Source: Loxodes magnus
Taxonomy: Eukaryota > Ciliophora > Karyorelictea > Loxodida > Loxodidae
Length of the DNA: 64,000 nucleotides
Direction: 5' to 3'
Assembly: GCA_946699065.1 (NCBI GenBank)
Contig: CAMPDV010001576.1
Coordinates: forward strand, 41,948-105,947
Under the pieces are notes generated by a model that saw nothing but the letters and a program-made list of their open reading frames with translations, was not told where the DNA came from and did no database searches. Both the position numbers and the translations under genes were made by a program. Below are positions 14,761 through 26,482 of this stretch, one piece after another. The stretch's first letter is position 1. Every line of letters starts with the position of its first letter.

Positions 14761-15372
14761 ATAGTTTTAGATAAAAAGTAAAGTAAAATAAGAAAAGGAT
14801 GAAAATGGTAGATCAAAGAAAAGTAGATTTAGGTAAGTTTAGTAAGATTGAGAAAAGAAGTCGAAGAAAAAAAAATGTAAGTGAGAGAGGATTAAGTGTG
14901 TGATTGTTTTTTTATAAAAAGAAAGTAAAATAAAAAAAGGATGAAAATGGTATTTAAAGGAAAAGTAGGTTTAAGTGAGTTTAAGTAATTCATAGAAAAG
15001 AAGTCGAAGAGAAAAAAATGTAAGTGAGAGAGGATTAAGTGTGTGATTGTTTTTTTATAAAAAGAAAGTAAAATAAAAAAAGGATGAAAATGGTATTTAA
15101 AGGAAAAGTAGGTTTAAGTGAGTTTAAGTAATTCATAGAAAAGAAGTCGAAGAGAAAAAAATGTAAGTGAGAGAGGATTAAGTGTGTGATAGTTTTAGAT
15201 AAAAAGTAAAGTAAAATAAAAAAAGGATGAAAATGGTAGATCAAAGAAAAGTAGATTTAGGTAAGTTTAGTAAGATTGAGAAAAGAAGTCGAAGAAAAAA
15301 AAATGTAAGTGAGAGAGGATTAAGTGAGTGATAGTTTTAGATAAAAATTAAAGTAAATTAAATAAAGGATGT
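14761..15372. repeat. Degenerate edge of the satellite array
   Basis: The last units carry shared changes absent from the array body. Examples are GTTTTAGATAAAAAGTAAAG in place of the T7 stretch, GGTAGATCAAAG in place of GGTATTTAAAG, and TTTAGTAAGATTGAG in place of TTTAAGTAATTCATAG. The repeat then fades into unique AT-rich DNA at about 15372. Diverged terminal units next to homogenised internal ones are typical of a true array boundary rather than a sequencing break. Confidence 0.8.
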
Positions 15373-15979
15373 AAGTAAGCAATAATATGAGTTAATTATT
15401 TTGTTCTGTTTAATAGATTTAACTGAATAATTAATATCGATTCAGCTTTGATCAAGTAATTTTAAGTCATATTTAAAAGAAGCTTAATTTTTTATAATCT
15501 TTTATTATAAATTCGAAAATTATCAAAAGTAATGATATTTTTAACTTACATATTTAGCTTTTTTTTAATGAAGCTTATTTTAATATATAAAATATCAAAT
15601 TTTGCTTTCTAATCTAGAAAGTTAAACTTTTTTATGGCTTTAGTAAAAATATAGTCTAAGTATTAAAACTTTTTGTGCCGGAAACTTCCATAATGATGAA
15701 TGAGATATATAAATAGAGAGAAAATAAAAAAGTTGGATTATATATAAAAATTTCTTAATTTTCTTAAGCTTAATAGCTTTTTCATTAACTTACATTATTT
15801 ATTATAAAGTTTTCTAGAAAGAGAAACAATCCTATAATCTAATACTCATAAAGTGTTTTTATAAACTATGATATTGTTAAGAAATAATTAATTTTATTGA
15901 AAGACAAAAGTACAATTTGAACTAGTTATTATTTACAAAGTTAGTTTAAATACATTTTATTTTATAAAAGAAAAAAAAT
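15373..15979. other. AT-rich non-coding DNA
   Basis: About 600 nt between the satellite and the 3.7-kb tandem duplication. I see no recognisable protein motif, RNA gene or repeat here. Confidence 0.5.
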
Positions 15980-18900
15980 AAAAGAATTATGATTAATGAT
16001 TTTTAAATAAATAAGTATAAGAAAATAATTAAAAATTATATTGGAAAGGTAAAAAAAAAGTAAAGGGTAAATATAGATTTTATTATTTTATTATGAAGAT
16101 ACTGAAAAAAACTTCATATTTTGAATTTTTTTTGCTTTATTTTTCTTTGCAAAGAATGATAATTTCTTTTTATTTTAGATAATGCTCTATCATTTTTTCG
16201 CTTTTATTAAAGTTTTCTATTTCAGTATTTTCTTTTTTTAATAAAAGAGAAGGTAAAATTGACTAATGAGAGATACTTCAGTACTTTTTTGTTTTTTTTA
16301 TAATTTAGTTTATATTTATGGTTTAAATAATTTATTTTCTGTTTCCTTAAACGACTGTAAAAAGATTTATCTAATCAAAAATGTATAGAAATTTAATTAT
16401 TTATTTAATAATAGTATATATTTTAATTAAATTTTTGTATTATTTATTTTAAATTTTAGTATTCAATTTTAATAGAATAAATCCTTTTTTAAGTGTTTAA
16501 GGAAATGTTTTAATTAATTTTAATTATCTTTAGTAAATTTTACTCTGCTTAGAATAGTACAACTATAAAGCTTAAAATGGTTACTCTATTTTTTAATGAG
16601 TGTTTTATGCAAATTTTAATCCTTCAATTAAATATACATTGAAGATTAAAAGTTATGTTCATAAATTAAATTTAGATTTTATGATTAAGATATTGCTTTT
16701 CTACTTCTTTTTGCAATCTCTTTAGATTTTTAATTCAGTAAGATGAGAATGCATTTGATTTAATCCGCTTTTAGAAAGATGAAACTTAAGGAACTAAAAT
16801 TATACAGATTGGATATTTGCTTTTCGTGTACTTTCATTTTCTTAGAAAGATTAAAGTATTTTGCTTGATTTTTGATGAGAGAGTTCAATTTAACTTTCGT
16901 TAGGTTTTTATATAAAACTTAGAGCCTTTTTGTCTTAGTTAATTTCTTTCACTTGTGAAAGCTAAAAAAACTCTAAACTATTATAGATTCCTCAGTACAG
17001 CTATAAATGATACTGGTAATTAAAAAGATCTTAAGTGATATGTTATAGCAAAAATGAAGTCTTCGATAGTAGCAAGCTAATGAGTGAAGGAAATGTAATC
17101 CATTTACTTAGTTAAAAATGCAAAAATATGATTTAACAAATGTAAGCTAAATTTAAGAGGTCAAAAGCAAACCTAAGCATGCTAAAAGTAATCCTCAAGC
17201 CAACACTATTCAATTATACAGTTGATAAAGTTTCAATTAGATAATTTATAGATATCTAACTTGCTAGGAATAAGAAAATTCTCTAATCAAGTTTGAATTA
17301 TTCCAAGATTAAGATTAAAAGGAAAAAAGACAAGTTGTTGATTCTATTATTACAACAAAATCTATAAAAATTGGGAATCATATTTATAACATATGAGAGT
17401 CAAATCACTCCATCTAGACAAGAAGCTAGACTATAATTAAAATTTATGTATGAGAGTATCACTTAGAAAGATCTGAAAATATTCCTAGATATAATAGTCA
17501 AACTATAAAATTTTTGATCGAACAATTTTACAAGTAAAACTGAATAATATTAAGGATGAAAAAAGAATAATATTCGAATATCAAGAATAGAGAACCAAGA
17601 AAAATTAAATAAAGCTTTACAAAACAAAAATAATGAAAAATAGAAAAAATAGAAATGAAAGATTCGAGTACTCGGGGCATGTCAGAAAATAAATAAATGT
17701 TAAAGCAATTTAACATTAGATATAAAAAATTAAAAGCAAATTAAGAGTTCAGAAATATAAAATAAATAATCTAATATAGATAGAAATAGAATTAAATAAA
17801 TTTGAGGAAAGAGAATCGCTCCAAAAGAAACTTTTTAAAAAGCTATGCATCATTTAAAATTAAATATCCTACAAATTAAACACATAGCACGGAATTATTT
17901 TTAAAATATAAATAGATAAAGTTCTAAACAAAACTATTAAGAAAATCTTAGATAATCTAATGAATAGATTATAAAACTTTTGAGATAAGTTAAAAATTTA
18001 TGAAAGAAAGGGCAATTAATATTTATAGTTAAAGTGAAATCAACAAAATTTTTATAAAGCATAGCTAAAATTAAAAACCTATAGAACATATAACAAATAT
18101 AAATTCACATAATAAGCAAATGCAAGTAAATCAAAATTTAAAAGTAATAAAGGCAAGATTTTATCAAGAAAACATTTCTTAAATGAAAAATGAAATACTT
18201 GGTAAGATTATTAAGGATATATCAAAATTTAACCTTTTGAAGTGAATGTTATTAGACAATCATTTAGCATTATTAAGTTAGAAATAGAAATTATTTAAGG
18301 TATATTAGAGTCTATAAACAAATTTGAAGCGCTTAGTAAAAAAAATTATGAAAAAGACTATTTGAAGTAATGATGATTACTTTTTTAGGAAAGAGGAAGA
18401 TTATAAAAATGCCATAAACTTATTTAAATTTAATCTTACCTAAGATTAGACAGTAGAGATAATTAAATAGCCAAAAAGAATTTTACAGTCGATTAGCAAT
18501 TAAACTATAATCAGATCAACTATGGAAATCCAGAAATTATAAATTTTTTAAAAATAGGATTAGAATCTTATCACTTAGAATTTAGTCAAAGCAATATAAT
18601 AATTTAAGAGTAATTTGAATTTCATAATCTAAAGATTCAAGTTAGTTGATAAAGGAATTTTTATAAAAATTGATAAATTAAGTTAATAATAATTTAGAGA
18701 TTTTATTTCAAAGGATTTAGATATGACTAAAATGAAATAAAATAGCACAACATTTAATATAAAGTTTAAAAGGAATAATAATATTACTTAGTAAACTAAA
18801 ATGATTAAACAAGAACTGAAAATAGGAATTTAAATAATTAGTAATAAAGATTTAAGAATTAAAAAAGAAGAATCATAGAGATATTGTAAAATTCTGATTT

Positions 18901-19690
18901 ATAGTAAAAATATTTTTAAAATAACAATTAGTTCTTATAAAATGAAATAAGTAAAGAGGATTTATAAGATACATATTAGAGAAATAATTAAAGAGAAAAC
19001 GAAATAAGTTATAAAGGCAAAAAATAATAAAAATTAAAGTTAAATAAAAGAAATTAAATAAACTATCACAAAATTAGAGAACAAAAACAACTAATATAAA
19101 GTAGGGAATTTTGCAATTAAATTAAAAAAAATAATAAAAAATAAATAGAGATTGATTGGTACATAAGTGCAAGCTAAGTAGAAAATAGTTTAGAGTTTAT
19201 ATTAAATGAAAGAAATAAAATGTAATTAAAATATCGCCAATAAAAAAAATAAAGATATATTTAATAAAGAATATAATAAAAGTATTACTTTCTTCTTATA
19301 AATTAACTTAATAAAAAATTTATAGTTTTAAATAAAAGAAAATATTTTTAAAATTTAAATAAATAAACTAAAAAAATAAACTTATAAATTTGGATAATAG
19401 TGAATATAGATAGGTTATAATAAGAAACAAAAATTGAATATTATATCAAAAATTATATACATTTATATGAAAAAGTGTAAAAGTTGCTTATAAATCTCAT
19501 AAAAAATTACATAATAATTCCTAATTAAAATAAATAATTCCTTATAATTTTTTTATACAAAAGATATTAAGCAAATAAAATTATTTTAATGAAAGAACAA
19601 AAATATTACCTACAAAAAATAAACGTAGCCAATCATAAATAAATCAACTAGTATATATAATTTATTACTGATAAAAGGAAAAAATTTTAA
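15980..19690. repeat. Unit 1 of a diverged tandem duplication (about 3.7 kb)
   Basis: The stretch from the TGGAAAGGTAAAAAAA region (about 16040) to about 18250 is clearly related, with many substitutions and small indels, to 19740-21860. Best-conserved blocks lie at about 16900-17300 (matching 20630-21070). They include TAGAGCxTTTTTGTCTTAGTTA, an inverted repeat CTTTCAC/GTGAAAG and CAGTACAGCTATAAATGATACTG. No recognisable protein was found in any frame. The 3' part is extremely AT-rich. Function unknown; it may be an old element or a decayed gene. Confidence 0.75.
19417..19677. repeat. 261-nt near-identical direct repeat, copy 1
   Basis: This segment is repeated at 23146-23406 with one difference seen by eye (TTATACAAAAG here, TTATGCAAAAG there). 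The surrounding 3.7-kb units have diverged heavily. The offset is 3729 nt. Confidence 0.9.
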
Positions 19691-22600
19691 ATAATTATGC
19701 TTAATAATTTTTTAAATAATTAAGTGTAATTAAAATTATAATGGAAAGGTAAAAAAATAATTTAAAGGGTAAATAAAGACTTAATTATTTTAATATGAAG
19801 ATACTGAAAATCATATTATGAATTTTTTATGCTTTATTTTTCTTTGCATAGAATGGAAAATTCTTCTTAAAACTTTTTGGGTAAATGTTCTATCATTTTT
19901 ATCGCTTTTACTAATGTTCTCTATTTCAGTATTTCTATTTTTAGTAGAGAATGTAAAGTTGACTAATGAAAGAAACTTTAGTGTTTCTTTGTTCCTTTTA
20001 TTTATAAAAAATGTATTGATTATAATTTAATTTTTATCCCTATTTTAACTAATTTATTTTCTTTTTATTTCCTTAAACGAATGTAAAAATGATTTTTCTT
20101 ATTTTATTAAAAGTTTATAGAAATGTAATTATTTATTTAACAAAAGTATACAATTGAATGAAATTTTTGTATTATTGATTTTAAATTTTTTTGGTAGTAA
20201 TAAATTTAATAGAATTAATCCTTTTCTAAGTGTTTAAGGAAATGTTTTAATTAATTTTAATTATCTTTAGTAAATTTACTCTGCTTAGAATAGTACAACT
20301 ATAAAGCTTTTAAATGGCTAGTCTATTTTTTATTTCTATATTTTATGCATATCTTAGAATTTTAATCAAATAGATATTGAAAGTTATGTTCATAGATTAA
20401 ATTTGATTTCTATGATAAAAAACTTTTTTTCTACTTTTTGTTTACAATTGTCGGTTTTTTTAATCCAGTAAGATGATTTTGCATTTTATTTGATTCGCTT
20501 TTAGACAGATGAAATTTAAGGAATTAAAATGGGTAAAGATTGGATATTTACTGCTTATGAGCTTTGATTTTCTTTAGAAAGATTAAGTATTTTGTTTGAT
20601 TTTTTATGAGAGAGTTCAAGTTAAAAAACTGTAGGTTTTTATATAAACTTAGAGCATTTTTGTCTTAGTTAGTTTCTTTCATTTGTAAAAGCTGAAAAGA
20701 CTCTAAACTATTATAGATTCCTCAGTACAGTTATAAATGGTACTGGCAATGAAAAAGATCCTTAAGGCATTGTTATAGCAAAAAAGAAGTCTTTGATAGA
20801 AGCAAGCTAATGAGTGAAGATTCTTTAAGCTATTTACTTAGTTAAAAATGCAAAAATATGACTTAACAAATGTAAGTTAAATTTAAGAAGTCAAAAACAA
20901 GCCTAAGCATGCTAAAAGTAATCCTTAAACCAACACTAATCAATTAGGCAGTCAAAAGATAAATTTTCAATTAGATAATTTATAGATATCTAACTTGCTA
21001 GGAATAAGAAAATTCTCTAATAAAGTTTGAATTATTTCAAGATTAAGATTAAAAGGAAAAAAGTCCAAGTTACTGATTCTTTTATTAGAGCAAAAACTTT
21101 AAAGAATTGGAAATAAAATTCTATAACTTATCAAAGGCAAAAAGGTAAACAACTACATTTAGATAAGAAGCAAAACTTAATTAAAAGCATTAGTTAATAT
21201 TTACGTATAAGAGTATTACTTAGAAAGACCTAAAAGATTACTTCTAGATATAATAATAAAACTATAAAGTTTTTGATTGAATGATTTGAGGTAGAACAAA
21301 AAGCTTGAATATCAAGAAAAGATAATTAATTAAATAAAACTTTACAAAGCAAAAACTAATTAAAATAGAAAAATTACAAATGAAAGATCCGAGCACTCAA
21401 ACACCTAATCTAATAAATAAAAGCAGATTAACTTTATATGTGAAAATATGAAATACCAAACTAAGAGTAAATATAAAAATATAATAGAAATAGAATTAAG
21501 TAAATTTGATGAAAGGGAATTGTTCCAACAGAGAAATTTCTTTAGATTATTTAAAATTAAATAGTCTACAAGATATACACATAAAAATGAATTATTATTA
21601 AAATATAAACAGGTAAAATCCTGAAGTAAGCTTATATAATTTAATGAACAAATTAGAAAACTATTTAGATATGTTAAAAATTTATGAAAGAAACGTAATA
21701 TTTATAGGTAAAGTGAAATCGGATAAACTTTTTTAAGACATAGCTAAAAACCTGTAGAACATCTAACAAATATAAATTAACAAAAAAGGAAAATGCAAGT
21801 AAATTAAATCTTAAAAACAATGAAGGAAGAATTTTTAGAAAGAAAACTTTTTATAAGTAAAAATGAAAGATAAAAGAAATTTATACTAGCCACTAAAGTA
21901 TAGATAAGAAAACAACTAGGAAAAGAAGGATTTCTGCAAATAAATAAAATTAACCAATTTTAAAGAGTAAAAATCAAATAATTAATTATAAGATGAAAAG
22001 GATTCGATATCTAAGTTCAAGTTAAGGTGAAAATGTTTTAGAGTCTATATTAAATAAAAGAAAAAAATGTAATAAAGGTCTTATCATTTAAAAAATTAAT
22101 AAATAAATTTAAAAGGTTACAAATAAAAATTTTAATATGTAATTAAAATTGATTTAATAATATAAATGAACAGATTTAAATAAAAATAGATATTTATAAA
22201 ATTTATACTAATAAATAAAATAAAGTAGCTTATAATCTTGGATAAAAATGAGTATCGATTATATATAATAAAAAACATAAATTGTATATAATATCAAAAA
22301 TTATATAGTAAATAATCGATTTGAAAAGTGTAAAATTGAATATATATCTTAAAAAAATCACATATAGTTCATAAATAAATAATGCTTTAAATTGTTGTTA
22401 TGAAAAAGATATTAAATAAAGTAATTTAAAGAACAAAAATTTATCTATTAAAAATAAATAAACATGACAAATCATAAATATCTAACCAATTTATAAAATT
22501 TATTAAGGTTAAAAGTATAAAACATCATTTTATATACATAAGAGTGTAAATAATAAAACCAACTTAAATAGTAAATCTAAAACGAAAAAGTAGAAAATAA

Positions 22601-23406
22601 TAAAATAAATGGTAATTAAAAATATTGATAAAATATATAATTATAAAAAACATTATAAAGAAATAAAAAAGTAAATAATAAAAATATAAGTAAAATTTTA
22701 AAATTATTAAGTAAAAAAATTTATTAAAATAGAAAATAAAATAATGCTTAAAAAAGTAAAAATATAAATAATTTAAAATTTATGAAATAAAAAAGGTAAA
22801 TTCAGAAAGTAAAAAATAAAAAATATGAATAATTTCAAAAATTTAATAGTTTGTGATTGAATGTCAATATATAGAAATACAAAGGATAATAATATTGTTA
22901 ATTTATTAAATACTAGAGTTAAGAAAAAGCTAGAATCCAAATAAAATGGATTTTATGATAAAGAGCAAAATATTTAATTTCTATTAAATAATTTTGAATA
23001 AAAACTTGACTTCCAAAAAAATATTTAGATAAAAGCTTGGCTAATTAACTCATAATAAAAAAGAGAAATATGATTTATTTAAATATTTAAATGGTTAAAG
23101 ATAGTACTGTTCAGTAATTTTTTAGGAATATGAGCTTTACCAGTAATAATAAGAAACAAAAATTGAATATTATATCAAAAATTATATACATTTATATGAA
23201 AAAGTGTAAAAGTTGCTTATAAATCTCATAAAAAATTACATAATAATTCCTAATTAAAATAAATAATTCCTTATAATTTTTTTATGCAAAAGATATTAAG
23301 CAAATAAAATTATTTTAATGAAAGAACAAAAATATTACCTACAAAAAATAAACGTAGCCAATCATAAATAAATCAACTAGTATATATAATTTATTACTGA
23401 TAAAAG
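19691..23406. repeat. Unit 2 of the diverged tandem duplication
   Basis: Second copy of the roughly 3.7-kb unit. Its first 2.2 kb is a diverged copy of 16.0-18.2 kb at an offset of about 3.7 kb. A short open frame at 19818-20030 (+) lies in the homologous AT-rich stretch, but I do not recognise it and the first copy does not support it. The unit ends with the near-identical 261-nt segment listed separately. Confidence 0.72.
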
Positions 23407-23905
23407 AATAAGTTAACTATTTTATATGCCTTATGATATAACAAAAAAACAAACATTAATAGAAATGGCTAAATCGGAAAAATAGAAAAGAACCTGAAAT
23501 AAAATACTAATAAATATAGAAAAAGTTATGATTACTAAATTTATTATAAAGTAAGCAAAAGTTTACAATAAAATTTATTTTATAATTAAAAAAATTAAAG
23601 TTAAAAAAATGTATAAAAATAGTAAAAATAAAAATATTTTATAAAAAAGTAAATTTTTAAATATTTTAAATTTAAGAAATAAAAAAGGAAAGTTTAGAAA
23701 ATAAATCGTAAAAATAACTAAAAATATTTTATATTTTGTAGTTGAAGATTAATATATAGAAATGCGGAAGATAAAATTATCGTTTTATCAAATATTAGGA
23801 AAGAAAGCTAGCATTCAAATAAAATGGATTTTATATTAAAAAGCAAAATATTTAATTTCTTCTAAATATTTTAGAATAAAATTTGTTTTTACAAAAAACA
23901 TATTC
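22850..23905. repeat. Diverged short duplication with about 880-nt spacing
   Basis: About 22855-23000 is similar to about 23735-23885. Both carry AATATATAGAAAT, then AAAGCTAG, then AATAAAATGGATTTTAT and GCAAAATATTTAATTTCT. The first copy lies inside unit 2 of the larger duplication. No coding potential was recognised. Confidence 0.6.
23146..23406. repeat. 261-nt near-identical direct repeat, copy 2
   Basis: Second copy of 19417-19677, at the end of unit 2. Its identity is far higher than that of its flanks, which suggests recent copying or gene conversion rather than survival from the original duplication. Confidence 0.9.
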
Positions 23906-23906
23906 T

Positions 23907-26482
23907 GATAAAAGTTTGGTTAATTAACACATTATATAAAAATGATTTAGTGAAAAAAGTTAAAAAGTAGAATAAGAAGAAGAATAGCGTAAATTAAAAA
24001 TATCTAGTATTATAAAAAAATATCTATATATATAAAATTTTTATCATTATTAAAAAAATAGTAGCTATTAAATTTTAATTCATAGTAAATGAAAATTTAA
24101 ATAACCTTAGCAAAATATAAATAAGCATAAAATTATCTAATAAGTAAAAGTAAAATATCCAAATAACTGTATATAAAGAATAGTTTTAATAAAGAAAATA
24201 CTAGAAATAAAGATAATAAAGATATTATAGAATTAAAAATTTTAATAAAATTAAGATAATAATAATAATAATTGATTAAATAGGGCTTACATTTTTAGAC
24301 TAACCACTTTTTAGTTTAAAATTAGGTATAAATATCAACTTCAAATCTGTTTAGTGTTTGTCTATCTTAGATCTTGATGATTTTTTTAATTGTTAGTTCT
24401 AATCTTTTATAAAAAAGATATAAATGTAATAGCAAATAAAAAATTTATATAGTTTATTTTTGCGTTATTTGTTATGAATTTAATTGACAAAAAAAAAGTG
24501 AAAAATTTAACTTAAAAATATAGTATACAATGTTTTTTTACGAAATAATATTATAAAACTAATTATTTTAAAAGAAAATTGTTATCTATAATATTTTGTT
24601 TAATTTATTTAAACTATCAGAAAATAATTTTTTTTAAAGTAATTTAATCATAAAAAATTAAAATTATAAAGTAAAAATATAATTAAAATTGAATTAAGTG
24701 AAAATATTTTGCATTGCTGAAAAGATTTTTATTAATTTAAAATTTAAAGTAGAATCATGAAAAAAGAACCTAAAGTTATAGAATATTTAATAAAAAAGTT
24801 TTATACTGTAAAATCTTAATTGTAAAATTTTAAGATTATAAAAGTTGAAATTATTAAATTAAAAAAAATTCTTCTAATTAAATTAAAAAAACTAATTTAC
24901 ATATTAAAAAATAAAATCTAAATATGATCAATTTCTGAGCAATTTTACATAAAGGTAAAAAAATTATATAAAAATTCGAAAGCCAAAATATTAAAGTATA
25001 AAAATCAAGTAAAAAAAAATTAATTACAAATGGTAAAAAACTATAAATATTTAGAATTTATATAAATAAACCTCATACTTAAATATTAAATACATTTTCC
25101 GAGCAATGTAAAACAAAGCTTTATTGGATGTTTAAATATAGGTTAGTTAGCCAAAATATTTAATTGTAAAAAAATGGTTTTAAAATCATAAGTATGTGTT
25201 ATTTAATTTAATTTTTATAATAATAATAAAGTTATTTAATACATATTTTTAGTAGAATTATGTTAAAAGAAAAGCTAAAAGATTTCAAAATGAAAAAATT
25301 TGTCGAAGATTATTTGTTCTTTTCTATGTTCTAAATTAAAGGAAAAAATTTAAAATTAATTACGAAATAAATCCAAAGTTAAAAATAAAATTGAGTATTG
25401 TATGTTTGAATTTTACGTAAAAAAAAAGAATAAATATAAATTATTTTTAGCGTATAATATTACTAAAAAAAGATTTATCATTTTTTATGTATAAAAATGC
25501 AATACTAATACTTAATATTTACCAAACAAAATAAACAAAACTAAAAAGCAGCAAATTATTGTTTTAAAATAATTATATTATGTATAATTATTTTAATTTT
25601 GATTAAATGAGTGGCAAGAGCAATTTTTATACATAAATTTTATCCTTTTTTTAAAATACTCACTTATATATATATTTCATTGTAACTAAAGGATGTTTTA
25701 TTTATATATAGTTAATTTTAATAAGTTTTAAGATTCCGTAAAAGTTATTAATTTGGCTATTTTAGGTAATATAATTTGGAATTATAAAGTTGTTTTAAAT
25801 TATGTAAAAAGATATAATAGCATAGCTTTAAATATTTTATCATATTAATTTTTTTTCTCGGTGGAGTTTAAAGATGTACTTAATTCGTTTCTTTATATGT
25901 TTTATATTGTATAATAATTATTTTTATGTTTAAAGTATAAAATCCAAGTTTTATAAAGCTATATTTTTTGTAGTATAATATTTTTTACTAGAAGCATTAT
26001 GGTAAGAAGTGGAAGTTAGATATACAAAAGTGTTTATGTTTGGGTTAAACTAGTAAAGCAGGTAAATAAAGTATAAATATAGCTAATTAAAATATCTTAT
26101 ATAATAATGGATTTTAATAGATGTAAAAAGTTTACAATATAATTTAAATATTTTTTAAAAATTAAATTAAAAAAAAAGATTTCATAATTTTTCAATTTAA
26201 GTTATTCTAAAAATTTAAAGAATAAAAAGATAAAATCTATACTGTTTGTTGGTAAAATATTTAAGTAATTGTTAAAATTTAGATGTTTATTTATTTTAAA
26301 TAATAAAAGAGATAGTCCAAAAAAATTTTAGCTATTTTTTTTCAAAAAAATTACAATTTTTTTTATTTTAAAAGTAAAAGCTAATTTTGTTAAATTAAGA
26401 TTAGAAATAATAAAAAGCAAAAAGTAAACTTTTTTATGCTGAAAAAAGTTTTGTTAATCAAAAAAAAATTTTAATATTTATA
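23907..26482. other. Very AT-rich intergenic DNA
   Basis: About 2.6 kb dominated by A/T runs. I found no protein motif, RNA gene or ordered repeat. The last few hundred bases presumably include the promoter of the kinase-MORN gene, but no specific element can be named. Confidence 0.5.

Larger units (their letters stand above)
1..15372. repeat. Satellite array, 143/144-nt unit, about 107 copies
   Basis: Tandem repeat that begins before the window and ends at about 15372. Each unit contains landmarks such as GTAAGTGAGAGAGGATTAAG and a run of T7 followed by ATAAAAAG. Two lengths alternate. Units with the junction AAAATGGTATTTAAAG are 143 nt; those with AAAATAAGTATTT, AAAATAAGTAGTT or AAAATAATTAATT are 144 nt. 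Other diagnostic sites are GTCGAAGAG/GTCGAGGAG, AAGTGTGTGAT/AAGGTTGTGAT, GATTGTTT/GATAGTTT, AAAAAAGGATG/AAAAATGGATG and GAGTTTAAG/GAGATTAAG. These variants are shuffled among units, as expected from unequal exchange. Minus-strand 48-residue repeat ORFs (beginning MNYLNSLKPTFPL) are an artefact of 144 being a multiple of 3. They break at each 143-nt unit and I do not regard them as genes. Confidence 0.97.

Noticed and set aside
399-15244. Many minus-strand ORFs of 69-288 residues built from repeated MNYLNSLKPTFPL units
   Set aside because: They are the translation of the 144-nt satellite on one strand and break whenever a 143-nt unit occurs. No codon variety or constraint independent of the DNA repeat is visible.
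17528-20030. Short ORFs at 17528-17716 (-) and 19818-20030 (+)
   Set aside because: AT-rich chance frames inside the diverged duplication. The corresponding positions of the other copy do not preserve them.
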